DNA from: Streptomyces sp. NBC_00663
GTDB taxonomy: Bacteria; Actinomycetota; Actinomycetes; Streptomycetales; Streptomycetaceae
Direction of reading: 5' to 3'
NCBI RefSeq assembly: GCF_036226885.1
Contig: NZ_CP109027.1
Coordinates: 3,782,001-3,846,000 of the forward strand
Length of the DNA: 64,000 nucleotides
A program made the translations under genes and the position numbers. Below are positions 50,597 through 57,700 of the stretch, piece by piece. Within the stretch, counting starts at the first letter, position 1; each line of letters begins with the position of its first letter. Under the pieces are notes generated by a model. It was not told where the DNA came from, searched no databases, and saw nothing but the letters and a program-made list of their open reading frames with translations.

Positions 50597-51262
50597 CTAC
50601 TGCTCGGCCAGGGCCCGCAGCCTGCTCAGCGCGCGGTGCTGCGCCACCCGCACCGCGCCGGGTGACATTCCCAACATCTGGCCCGTCTCCTCGGCCGTCA
50701 GCCCCACCGCGATCCGCAGCAGCAGCAGCTCCCGCTGGTTCTCGGGCAGGTTGGCCAGCAGTTTCTTGGCCCATTCGGCGTCGCTGCTGAGCAGCGCCCG
50801 CTCCTCGGGGCCGAGCGAGTCGTCGGGCCGCTCCGGCATCTCGTCCGACGGCACCGCCGTGGAGCCGGGGCCCCGCATCGCGGCCCGCTGGAGGTCGGCG
50901 ACCTTGTGGGCGGCGATGGCGAAGACGAAGGCCTCGAAGGGCCGGCCGGTGTCCCGGTAGCGAGGCAGCGCCAGCAGCACCGCGACGCAGACCTCCTGGG
51001 CCAGGTCCTCCACGAAGTGGCGCGCGTCGCCGGGCAGCCGCGACAGCCGCGTACGGCAGTAGCGCAGCGCCAGCGGGTGGACGTGGGCGAGCAGGTCGTG
51101 TGTCGCCTGCTCATCCCCGTCGACGGCGCGGTGGACAAGCCCACCGATCACCGTCGTCTCGTCCTCGCGCATCGGTCCATGGTGCCTTGTGGCCGATTCA
51201 TCCGCGGCACCGCGCCCGATGTTGTGCACCGAAGCGTTATGAGCAGGTGCGCCGGAACTCAT
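50597..51262 (-). CDS. shbA: ECF sigma factor, ShbA type
   Basis: The product (about 221 residues) has sigma region 2 (EDLAQEVCVAVLLALPRYRD, PFEAFVFAIAAHKVADLQR) and region 4 (LPENQRELLLLRIAVGLTAE, ETGQMLGMSPGAVRVAQHRA). Its place between bldM and guaB matches SCO4769, whose S. griseus orthologue ShbA directs transcription of the principal sigma gene hrdB. ATG 51262 is chosen because GGGGAGGG lies about 8 nt upstream; the conserved core starts near ATG 51172 (MREDETTVIGGLVHRA), and a GTG at 51313 lacks a good ribosome site. The assignment rests on synteny plus fold. Confidence 0.85.
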   Translation of the reverse strand: MSSGAPAHNASVHNIGRGAADESATRHHGPMREDETTVIGGLVHRAVDGDEQATHDLLAHVHPLALRYCRTRLSRLPGDARHFVEDLAQEVCVAVLLALPRYRDTGRPFEAFVFAIAAHKVADLQRAAMRGPGSTAVPSDEMPERPDDSLGPEERALLSSDAEWAKKLLANLPENQRELLLLRIAVGLTAEETGQMLGMSPGAVRVAQHRALSRLRALAEQ

Positions 51263-51363
51263 CTCCTGCGCCCTCCCCTTCCGCTCGACCGACTCGTCCC
51301 CGAGAGACTCCACACCTCAAGGATGCGGCATCGGCGGAGAAACAAGCAGCGGGCAACGACACC

Positions 51364-51410
51364 CGCGCCCCGAAAGGGGCGCGGGGAACTGCGCGACCAG
51401 CCACGAACGA
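51364..51410 (+). repeat. Dispersed Streptomyces intergenic hairpin element
   Basis: CGCGCCCC-GAAA-GGGGCGCG (51364-51383) is a perfect 8-bp stem with a GAAA tetraloop, followed by GGAACTGCGCGACCAGCCAC. I remember this combination as a very frequent intergenic repeat in Streptomyces genomes, usually near gene ends. Here it lies between the divergently placed bldM 3' end and the shbA 5' side (51263-51445), where no gene is seen. Confidence 0.65.
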
Positions 51411-51445
51411 CCTGCACACGGCGACAAACCTGCGCGACCGAGCTC

Positions 51446-52057
51446 TTAGCGAACCAGGCCCCAACGGAACCCGAGCGCCACGGCATGCGCCCGGTCGGAC
51501 GCACCCAGCTTCTTGAACAACCGCCGAGCGTGCGTCTTCACGGTGTCCTCGGACAGGAACAGCTCCCGCCCGATCTCCGCGTTGGACCGCCCGTGGCTCA
51601 TCCCTTCGAGCACCTGGATCTCACGCGCGGTGAGCGTCGGCGCGGCACCCATCTCGGCGGACCGCAGTCGCCGCGGGGCCAGCCGCCACGTGGGGTCGGC
51701 CAGCGCCTGCGTCACGGTGGCCCGCAACTCGGCCCGCGAGGCGTCCTTGTGGAGGTAGCCCCGTGCCCCGGCGGCGACGGCCAGCGCCACGCCGTCCAGG
51801 TCCTCCGCGACGGTGAGCATGATGATCCGCGCACCGGGGTCCGCGGACAGCAGCCGCCGTACGGTCTCGACGCCGCCCAGTCCGGGCATGCGTACGTCCA
51901 TCAGAATCAGGTCCGAGCGGTCCGCACCCCAGCGGCGGAGGACTTCCTCGCCGTTGGCCGCGGTCGTCACGCGCTCGACGCCGGGCACGGTCGCGACCGC
52001 GCGGCGGAGCGCCTCTCGGGCAAGCGGGGAGTCGTCGCAGACGAGGACGGATGTCAT
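51446..52057 (-). CDS. bldM: Developmental response regulator BldM
   Basis: The 203-residue product has a receiver domain (start MTSVLVCDDSPLAREALRRA, Asp54 in ILMDVRMPGLG) and a LuxR-type helix-turn-helix (LTAREIQVLEGMSHGRSNAE, then LFLSEDTVKTHARRLFKKLG). BldM is an orphan regulator needed for aerial growth and, with WhiI, for later sporulation genes. ATG 52057 has GGAGGG upstream and gives the known length. whiD is divergent across 381 nt, and a sigma-BldN promoter lies in that region. Identification rests on the sequence and on synteny with whiD and the ShbA gene. Confidence 0.95.
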   Translation of the reverse strand: MTSVLVCDDSPLAREALRRAVATVPGVERVTTAANGEEVLRRWGADRSDLILMDVRMPGLGGVETVRRLLSADPGARIIMLTVAEDLDGVALAVAAGARGYLHKDASRAELRATVTQALADPTWRLAPRRLRSAEMGAAPTLTAREIQVLEGMSHGRSNAEIGRELFLSEDTVKTHARRLFKKLGASDRAHAVALGFRWGLVR

Positions 52058-52180
52058 GGCCGCCCTCCGCAGCTGATGCACGTCACCTTGAGCCTCCAGG
52101 CTGGTACGAAATGTCACCTGTGCGGTCGACCGTCCCGGACGCCTGCCCGAGCACTTGTTGCTTCAACCGCCTCCGCACTC

Positions 52181-52208
52181 TCAACGACGGTCACTCGAAA
52201 GAGTTACG
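52181..52208 (-). promoter_or_regulatory. Sigma-BldN promoter of bldM (bldMp1-like)
   Basis: On the minus strand CGTAAC (52208-52203) is followed after exactly 16 nt by CGTTGA (52186-52181). This is the published consensus for BldN-dependent promoters such as bldMp1 and the chaplin genes. Transcription should start near 52174, giving a leader of about 117 nt. The remainder of the 52058-52438 gap must also hold the whiD promoters, for which I see no clear consensus. Confidence 0.85.
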
Positions 52209-52438
52209 GGGCCGCGCGCCGTCTTCGGCACTCTACGTGAGGGCGCGGACACGGTGCAGACATGCGCGACGGACCCACAACGTTTCATCACAACCGGTGC
52301 CCCATTTAGCCCTATTTCTTCCCTTTTGCTGGTGTCTGAGGCTAGATTCGCAATGAGTCATATTTTCATCTCCTTAGATCGTAGATGTACGGTCGTGGAC
52401 ACCGTATCCGCCGCAGAACGGCTACAAGGGGTCACGCA

Positions 52439-52771
52439 ATGGCAGATTTCTCCCGCCTTCCCGGACCGAACGCGGACCTGTGGGACTGGCAGCTCCTGGC
52501 TGCCTGCCGCGGGGTCGACAGTTCGCTCTTCTTCCATCCGGAGGGTGAGCGCGGTGCGGCGCGGAGTGCTCGTGAGAACTCGGCCAAGGAGGTCTGCATG
52601 AGGTGCCCGGTGCGCGCGCAGTGCGCGGCGCACGCGCTGGCGGTGAGAGAGCCGTACGGCGTGTGGGGCGGGCTGACCGAGGACGAGCGCGAAGAGCTCA
52701 TGGGCCGGGCGCGCAACCGCCTGGTGACGGCATCGTCGTCGAGTGGCGGGCATGCCGCTTCGAACAACTGA
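52439..52771 (+). CDS. whiD: WhiB-family Fe-S regulator WhiD
   Basis: The 110-residue product has the WhiB-like signature: four cluster cysteines at 23, 53, 56 and 62 (ACRGVDS, EVCMRCPVRAQC) and the turn GVWGGLTEDER. The [4Fe-4S] protein reacts with nitric oxide and oxygen and is needed for late sporulation and spore septation in S. coelicolor. AAGGGG sits 8 nt before ATG 52439. A textbook terminator follows. Name assigned from the cysteine spacing and its place beside bldM. Confidence 0.93.
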   Translation: MADFSRLPGPNADLWDWQLLAACRGVDSSLFFHPEGERGAARSARENSAKEVCMRCPVRAQCAAHALAVREPYGVWGGLTEDEREELMGRARNRLVTASSSSGGHAASNN

Positions 52772-52798
52772 AGGAACGTTTCTCCACGTTTCTCCTGA

Positions 52799-52830
52799 AC
52801 GGGCACGCGGACGCGTGCCCGTGATTTTTT
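52799..52830 (+). terminator. Rho-independent terminator of whiD
   Basis: ACGGGCACGC (52799-52808) pairs perfectly with GCGTGCCCGT (52813-52822) over a GGAC loop and is followed by GATTTTTTCT with six T residues. It is the clearest intrinsic terminator in the window and ends just before the convergent LysR gene stop. Confidence 0.95.
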
Positions 52831-53736
52831 CTACGGCTGCCGCCCCGCCGCGATCGCGAGCCGGTCCAAGGTCGCCGCCACGGCGGGCACTTGGGCCAGG
52901 TCGGGCAGGGTCAGCGCGACGATCTCCCGCCGCACCGCCGGTTCCAGGGTGACCGTGCGCGCACCCCGGGGCCGTACGGACTCGATGGCGAGCTGCGGGA
53001 GCACGGCGACGCCCAGGCCCGCGCCCACCAGCCCGACCACCGCCGGATAGTCGTCGGTGGCGAAGTCGATGCGAGGGGTGAACCCGGCGCCCTCGCACAC
53101 CTCCACCAACTGGCCGCGACAGCGCGGGCATCCGGCGATCCAGGGCTCGCGCGCGAGGTCCCCGATGGCGACGGACCCGGCCCGCGCGAGCCGGTGCCGT
53201 TCGGGTACCAGGGCGACGAGCCGGTCCCGCAGCAGGGGCCGTACGACGAGGTCCTCCCATTCGTCGCCGCCGCGCGTGGCGCCTTCGTACCGGAAGGCGA
53301 GCGCGACGTCGCAGTCGCCCTCCCGCAACATCTCGACGGACTGCGGCGGTTCGGCCTCCTCCAGGGAGACGCGGGTGCCGGGGTGCGCGGCGCGCAGGGC
53401 GGCGAGGGCGGTGGGGACGAGGGTGGAACTGCCGCTGGGGAAGGAGACCAGACGTACGCGGCCGGCGCGCAGGCCGGCGATGGCGGCGACCTCCTCCTCG
53501 GCGGCGGTGAGTCCGGAGAGGATCCCGGCGGCGTGCCGGACGAGCGCCTCGCCCGCCTGGGTCAGGCGCATCTCGCGCCCGCTGCGGATGAGCAGCGGGG
53601 TACCCACCGACGACTCCAGGGCCTTCATCTGCTGGCTGACGGCGGGCTGGGTGCAGCCCAGTTCCCGGCCGGCGGCCGAGAAGGAGCCGGTGGCGGCGAC
53701 GGCACGCAGGACGCGCAGATGGCGGGCTTCGATCAC
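52831..53736 (-). CDS. LysR-family transcriptional regulator
   Basis: The product (301 residues) has the LysR helix-turn-helix (1-60: LRVLRAVAATGSFSAAGREL, then CTQPAVSQQMKALESSVGTP) and a two-lobed effector-binding domain (about 90-295). It diverges from the MOSC gene at 53817 across 80 nt, and LysR proteins commonly control the divergent neighbour, so that gene is the likely target. A CPRCRGQ motif in the effector domain is a small peculiarity. The inducer is unknown. Confidence 0.9.
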   Translation of the reverse strand: MIEARHLRVLRAVAATGSFSAAGRELGCTQPAVSQQMKALESSVGTPLLIRSGREMRLTQAGEALVRHAAGILSGLTAAEEEVAAIAGLRAGRVRLVSFPSGSSTLVPTALAALRAAHPGTRVSLEEAEPPQSVEMLREGDCDVALAFRYEGATRGGDEWEDLVVRPLLRDRLVALVPERHRLARAGSVAIGDLAREPWIAGCPRCRGQLVEVCEGAGFTPRIDFATDDYPAVVGLVGAGLGVAVLPQLAIESVRPRGARTVTLEPAVRREIVALTLPDLAQVPAVAATLDRLAIAAGRQP

Positions 53737-53816
53737 CCTTCGAGGATAAGCCAGCCTTTGATACGGCGCCGAATAATGCGTGGCGGCTTTGACGGCCGAC
53801 GCCTACCGTGCCGTCC

Positions 53817-54515
53817 ATGAAGCTTCTGTCAGTGAACCTGGGCCGGGCGAAGGCCGTGGCGTACACCGACAACCCCGAGGGGCTGACCGGTATCGACAAG
53901 CAACCGGTGACCGGAGCGGTGCGGGTGGCGGCGCCCGGGCCGAAGGGCATCGGCGGGAGCGGGCTCGCCGGGGACGACGTGTGCAAGCGGCAGCATCACG
54001 GCGGGGACGACCAGGCGGTCTACGCCGTCGCGCGCGAGGACCTGGACGACTGGGAGCGCGAACTGGGGCGGACGCTGGCCGACGGCGCGTTCGGGGAGAA
54101 CCTCACCACGCTCGGTCTGGACGTGTCCGGGGCGCTGATCGGCGAGCGCTGGCGGATCGGGCCCGAGGTGGTCCTGGAGATCACCAGTGCGCGGATTCCG
54201 TGCGGCACCTTCCAGGGCCACATGGACGAGCAGCGGTGGGTGAAGCGGTTCACCCGGAAGGCGGCGCCGGGCGCGTATCTGCGGGTGATCGAGCCGGGCG
54301 AGGTGCGGGCCGGCGACCCGGTCGAGATCGTGCACCGGCCCGACCACGACGTGACGGTCGCCATGGCGTTCCGGGCGACGACGACCGAGCGGGCGCTGCT
54401 GCCCCGGATGCTCGCCGCGGGTGACGCGCTGCATCCGGAGGTGCTCCGGTCGGCGCGCGAGTACGTGGAGAAGTACGGGGAGAAGGTGGAGAAGTACGGG
54501 GAGCGCGCGGACTGA
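53817..54515 (+). CDS. MOSC-domain protein (YiiM-like)
   Basis: The product (232 residues) has a single MOSC domain (about 30-185): GLAGDDVCKRQHHGGDDQAV, GAFGENLTTLGLDV and the conserved Cys in SARIPCGTFQGHM. YiiM-type MOSC proteins bind the molybdenum cofactor and reduce N-hydroxylated compounds. No ferredoxin domain is attached. The C-terminus ends in a short EKYGEKVEKYGE duplication. ATG 53817 fits the family start (KLLSVNLGRAKAV). It probably belongs to the divergent LysR regulator. Another, unrelated-type MOSC gene lies at 61.9 kb. Confidence 0.88.
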   Translation: MKLLSVNLGRAKAVAYTDNPEGLTGIDKQPVTGAVRVAAPGPKGIGGSGLAGDDVCKRQHHGGDDQAVYAVAREDLDDWERELGRTLADGAFGENLTTLGLDVSGALIGERWRIGPEVVLEITSARIPCGTFQGHMDEQRWVKRFTRKAAPGAYLRVIEPGEVRAGDPVEIVHRPDHDVTVAMAFRATTTERALLPRMLAAGDALHPEVLRSAREYVEKYGEKVEKYGERAD

Positions 54516-54545
54516 CGGCAATCGGACGCTGTCGGTCCGGGTCAC

Positions 54546-54557
54546 TAACCTTGCGCC
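54546..54557 (+). promoter_or_regulatory. Candidate -10 box giving a leaderless SDR message
   Basis: TAACCT (54546-54551) ends 6 nt before the ATG at 54558 and no Shine-Dalgarno sequence is present, the same spacing as at the chorismate mutase leader. A clear -35 box is not visible. Confidence 0.4.
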
Positions 54558-55331
54558 ATGACAACGGCATTGATTACGGGATCGACCGCGGGCATCGGTG
54601 CCGCGTTCGCACGACGGCTGGCGGCTGACGGGCACAACCTCGTGCTGGTGGCCCGCGACACCAAGCGGATGCGCGAGCAGGCCACCGAGCTGCACGACCG
54701 GCACGGCGTCGAGGTGGAGGTCCTGACCGCGGACCTGGCCACGGACGAGGGCATCGAGTCGGTGGCGGCCCGGCTCTCCGACCGCCGCAGCCCCGTCGAC
54801 CTGCTGGTCAACAACGCCGGCTTCGGCAACAAGGGCCGCTATCTCGACGTCTCCATGGCCGACGAGCTGAGGATGCTCAAGGTGCACTGCGAGGCGGTGC
54901 TCCGGCTGACGTCGGCCGCGACGGAGGCGATGCGGGAGCGCGGGCGGGGCGGTGTCGTCAATGTCGCGTCCGTGGCCGCCTTCGTGCCGCGCGGGACGTA
55001 CGGCGCCTCCAAGGCGTGGGTCGTGCAGTTCACGCAGGGGGCGGCCAAGGATCTGGCGGGCAGCGGGGTGCGGTTGATGGCCCTGGCGCCCGGGTTCGTG
55101 CGCACCGAGTTCCATGAGCGGGCCGGGATGGGGACGGACAACATCCCGGGGTGGATGTGGCTGGACGCGGACAAGCTGGTGGCGTCCGCGCTCAGCGACC
55201 TTGCCCGGGGGAAGACGCTGTCGATTCCCGACCCCCGGTACAAGGCGCTGATGGGCGTGGTGAAGGTGGTGCCGCGCGGGCTGCTCGGCGGGATCACGTC
55301 CAAGACGGGACGGAAGTACGGCCCTCAGTAG
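54558..55331 (+). CDS. Short-chain dehydrogenase/reductase
   Basis: The 257-residue product is a classical SDR: cofactor site TGSTAGIGAAFARRLAADG, NNAG in LLVNNAGFGNKG, catalytic Ser in VVNVASVAAFVP and YxxxK in YGASKAWVVQF. Such enzymes oxidise or reduce alcohol/carbonyl substrates with NAD(P)H; the group resembles SadH/Ephd-type reductases but the substrate is unknown. It converges on the operon that ends at 55347 and is not part of it. Confidence 0.9.
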   Translation: MTTALITGSTAGIGAAFARRLAADGHNLVLVARDTKRMREQATELHDRHGVEVEVLTADLATDEGIESVAARLSDRRSPVDLLVNNAGFGNKGRYLDVSMADELRMLKVHCEAVLRLTSAATEAMRERGRGGVVNVASVAAFVPRGTYGASKAWVVQFTQGAAKDLAGSGVRLMALAPGFVRTEFHERAGMGTDNIPGWMWLDADKLVASALSDLARGKTLSIPDPRYKALMGVVKVVPRGLLGGITSKTGRKYGPQ

Positions 55332-55346
55332 GGGCCGCCGGGCCGC

Positions 55347-56012
55347 TCACGCCACCGGTGTCAGGGTGACGTCCGGGCGGAGTTCCGTGAGGAGGGTCGC
55401 GACCGTGGTGCCGATGGTCTCGCTGTGGGCCGCGTCCTCGCCGGGGCAGCCGAGCACGACGAGGATCGCCTCCCTGCTGTCGGGGGCGAGTTGGCGGGCG
55501 GCGGCGTCGCAGTCGCGGCGGCCCAGCCAGGCGAAGGGCTCCTCGACGGCACCGTCCGGGTCCGCCAGACCGTAGAGCAGGTCGCCGGCCGGGACGGGCC
55601 TGGACTTGGTGGAGAAGGCGGGGACGATCCGCTCGGTGCCGGCCGCCCGGGTGACGACGAGGTCGCTGCCCTCGTCCTCCTTGAAGAGGCTGTGCAGCCC
55701 GATGCCGGCGCCGTGCCGCAGGGTCGCCACGCTCACCGCGTCGACCACCGCGCCGTGCGAGCGCCAGCCGCGGGTGCGGACGCCCTCGCGCAGCCGCTCA
55801 CCGGCGGGGGTGGTGCCCTCGTAGCCGAGGTCGGCCAGCAGCTTTCGGTAGCCGCCGGGCAGTTCCGGGGCGTCCTGCTCCCACGCCCCGGCGGCGGCCT
55901 CGGCGCTCAGACCGTCGTCCGCGCGCAGCAGGGGCTGGTCGGAGGTCAGCTTCCAGACCCGGACGTGGTGCAGACCGAGGAGGAGGGCGGACGCGGAGGT
56001 GATGAGGCGCAT
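55347..56012 (-). CDS. Stand-alone B3/B4-domain (PheRS beta-like) protein
   Basis: The 221-residue product shows the pattern of the B3/B4 editing-type domain of phenylalanyl-tRNA synthetase beta: YRKLLADLGYEGTTPAGERL, then AVVDAVSVATLRHGAGIGLH and a late REAILVVLGCPG. Stand-alone B3/B4 proteins are thought to hydrolyse misacylated tRNAs or bind amino-acid-like ligands. It is the last gene of the leftward operon that starts beyond the window, so it could protect tRNA charging against a non-proteinogenic amino acid made by the operon; this is inference. ATG 56012 has GGAAG about 7 nt upstream and lies 67 nt inside the kinase gene. Confidence 0.7.
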   Translation of the reverse strand: MRLITSASALLLGLHHVRVWKLTSDQPLLRADDGLSAEAAAGAWEQDAPELPGGYRKLLADLGYEGTTPAGERLREGVRTRGWRSHGAVVDAVSVATLRHGAGIGLHSLFKEDEGSDLVVTRAAGTERIVPAFSTKSRPVPAGDLLYGLADPDGAVEEPFAWLGRRDCDAAARQLAPDSREAILVVLGCPGEDAAHSETIGTTVATLLTELRPDVTLTPVA

Positions 56013-56902
56013 GTGTCGTCTTCCAGGTTGTTCAGCGGGGTGTGGGGAGGGTCGGGCACGACGGAGGTCCCGGTGTGCCCGGTGCCGAAGGAGCCGTGCA
56101 GCAGGGCATGCGGCACCCGGCCGTCGAGGAGTTGGGCGCGGCCGACCCCGGACCGGACGGCCCGCAGACAGCTCTCGAGTTTGGGGGCCATGCCGCCGGA
56201 CAGGGCGGGCAGCAGTTCCGCCGCCCGGGTGACGGTCAGGCGTTCGACGATCCGGTCCCGGCGCGGCCAGTCGGCGTACAGGCCCGGTACGTCGGTGAGG
56301 ATCACCAGGTGGTCCGCGCGCAGGCCGGCCGCGAGGGCGGCGGCGGCGCTGTCGGCGTTGATGTTGTAGACCTGTCCGTCCGCACCGCGGCCGATGCCGG
56401 TGACGAGCGGGACCAGGCCGCTGTCGGTGAGGGCGCGCAGGACGTGGGTGTCGACGCGGGTGACGTCGCCGACGAGGCCGATGTCCACCTCGTCGCCGTC
56501 CAGGACGGCGAGGCGTTTGGCGGCGGTGAGCAGGCGGGCGTCCTCGCCGGTGATGCCGACGGCGAGCGGGCCGTCCTCGTTGAGGAGACCCACGAGATCG
56601 CGCTGCACCTGGCCGGCGAGGACCATGCGGACCACGTTCATGGTCTCGGGGGTGGTGACCCGCAGGCCGGCCCTGAAGGTGACGGGCAGGCCGAGCTTCT
56701 CCAGGTGCGCGTTGATCTGCGGGCCGCCGCCGTGCGTCACGACCAGCCGGACCCCGGCCCGGTGCAGCCGGGCCACGTCCCGGGCGAAGGTGCGCAGCAG
56801 TTCCCGGTCCGCCATGGCGCTGCCGCCGAGCTTGACGACGACGGTACGGCCGCGGAAGGAGGCCAGGTCGGGGACGCCGTCCATGTCATCCATGTCGTCC
56901 AT
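55946..56902 (-). CDS. N-acetylglutamate-kinase-like amino acid kinase
   Basis: The 318-residue product has the amino-acid-kinase fold of ArgB: phosphate loop VVVKLGGSAMAD, GGGPQINAHLEKLG, NADSAAAALAAGL and the VILTDVPGLYADW segment. ArgB phosphorylates the side-chain carboxylate of N-acetylglutamate. No argC, argD or argJ is nearby, so this copy is probably devoted to a specialised pathway in this operon, perhaps acting on an N-acylated acidic amino acid. The start is uncertain among three closely spaced ATGs (56902, 56893, 56884; MDDMDDMDG). The last 30 residues are low-complexity and overlap the next gene in another frame. Confidence 0.8.
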   Translation of the reverse strand: MDDMDDMDGVPDLASFRGRTVVVKLGGSAMADRELLRTFARDVARLHRAGVRLVVTHGGGPQINAHLEKLGLPVTFRAGLRVTTPETMNVVRMVLAGQVQRDLVGLLNEDGPLAVGITGEDARLLTAAKRLAVLDGDEVDIGLVGDVTRVDTHVLRALTDSGLVPLVTGIGRGADGQVYNINADSAAAALAAGLRADHLVILTDVPGLYADWPRRDRIVERLTVTRAAELLPALSGGMAPKLESCLRAVRSGVGRAQLLDGRVPHALLHGSFGTGHTGTSVVPDPPHTPLNNLEDDTCASSPPRPPSSSVCTTSGSGS

Positions 56903-56903
56903 G

Positions 56904-57542
56904 TCAGAACGCCGCGATGCCGGACGGGGCGCGTTCCGCGCGGCTGAACGCGCGCAGTACCGCGGACTGGCCATGGCGGCGCAGGGCCAGCCGGGTCAGC
57001 AGGCCGACGCTCGCCTCCACGGCGGGCGCGGGCAGCTCGGGGGTCGGGATGCCGACACTGAACGCCAAGTCATCGGTATGGACGACCAGTTCCATCAGAC
57101 GGGTCGTCAGGAAGTCGTCGAGGCTCAGCGCGTAGTCGCCCCACACCGGCAGCCGTACGGCCCGGTCGGGTTCGGCGGGCAGCCGCGTGCGCAGGACCCG
57201 TACGGTGTCGGCGGCCCGGTCCGCCAGCGGCCGTACGCCCTCCGCGCCCGCGTCCTCCCCGCCGCGCCGGATCCGGGCGTTGGCCTCGTCGTGGAGACCG
57301 GCGTCGATCCAGCGGACGCGGGAGTAGTAATCGTCGAGGCCGATGACCTGCTGGGTGGGGGCGGGTTCGTCGAGGACGGCCGGGATGAAGAAGACCTGCC
57401 AGGCGAGATGGCCGGCGAGCCCGCCGACGCTCCATTCGGCCAGCGCACTCGGCTCCTTCCAGCGCTCGGCGACGGCGGGGTGGCCGAGCAGATCCACCGC
57501 GACGGCAGCCGCGTCGAGGTAGGCGCCGGTGATGCGGGTCAT
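56904..57542 (-). CDS. Mycothiol-dependent maleylpyruvate-isomerase-family (DinB-like) enzyme
   Basis: The product (212 residues) has the four-helix DinB/MDMPI fold: LAEWSVGGLAGHLAWQVFFI with the first metal-binding His, and LMELVVHTDDLAFSVGI with the second metal-binding site. Such proteins use mycothiol and Zn2+ for isomerisation or S-transfer; the substrate is unknown. The ATG at 57542 overlaps the stop of the repeat ORF (ATGA), and its first 13 residues (MTRITGAYLDAAA) look like the parental unit of the repeats upstream. It precedes the amino acid kinase by 1 nt. Confidence 0.85.
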   Translation of the reverse strand: MTRITGAYLDAAAVAVDLLGHPAVAERWKEPSALAEWSVGGLAGHLAWQVFFIPAVLDEPAPTQQVIGLDDYYSRVRWIDAGLHDEANARIRRGGEDAGAEGVRPLADRAADTVRVLRTRLPAEPDRAVRLPVWGDYALSLDDFLTTRLMELVVHTDDLAFSVGIPTPELPAPAVEASVGLLTRLALRRHGQSAVLRAFSRAERAPSGIAAF

Positions 57543-57700
57543 CGGGGGAGCCTTTCGGTGTAGGCGCCGGTGACACAGGTCATCGCGGCTTTTTCGGTGA
57601 ACACCCCAGTGACACAGGCCGCCGCGGCCCTTCCGGTGTACGCGCCGGCCATCCGGGGCGACGTCTCCCCTTCGATGCGCGCGCCCGTGACACAGGTCAT
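57539..57700 (-). CDS. Small ORF made of four 13-residue tandem repeats
   Basis: A 53-codon frame reads as four 13-residue units: MTCVTGARIEGET, SPRMAGAYTGRAA, AACVTGVFTEKAA and MTCVTGAYTERLP, then R. The DNA period is 39 nt; for example GTGACACAGGTCATCGCGG is identical at 57570-57588 and 57687-57705. The frame starts inside the MocR stop (ATGA, 57697-57700), has GGAAAGG about 9 nt upstream and ends in the start of the next gene (ATGA, 57539-57542). It may be an expressed small protein, or only expansion of the 5' end of the mycothiol enzyme gene, whose N-terminus is the fifth unit. Residue composition gives no function. Confidence 0.4.
   Translation of the reverse strand: MTCVTGARIEGETSPRMAGAYTGRAAAACVTGVFTEKAAMTCVTGAYTERLPR

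Noticed and set aside
53789..53809. TTGACG and TACCGT as a promoter for the MOSC gene at 53817.
   Set aside because: The spacer is only 9 nt, far too short for a sigma-70-type promoter; the -10-like box alone is weak evidence.
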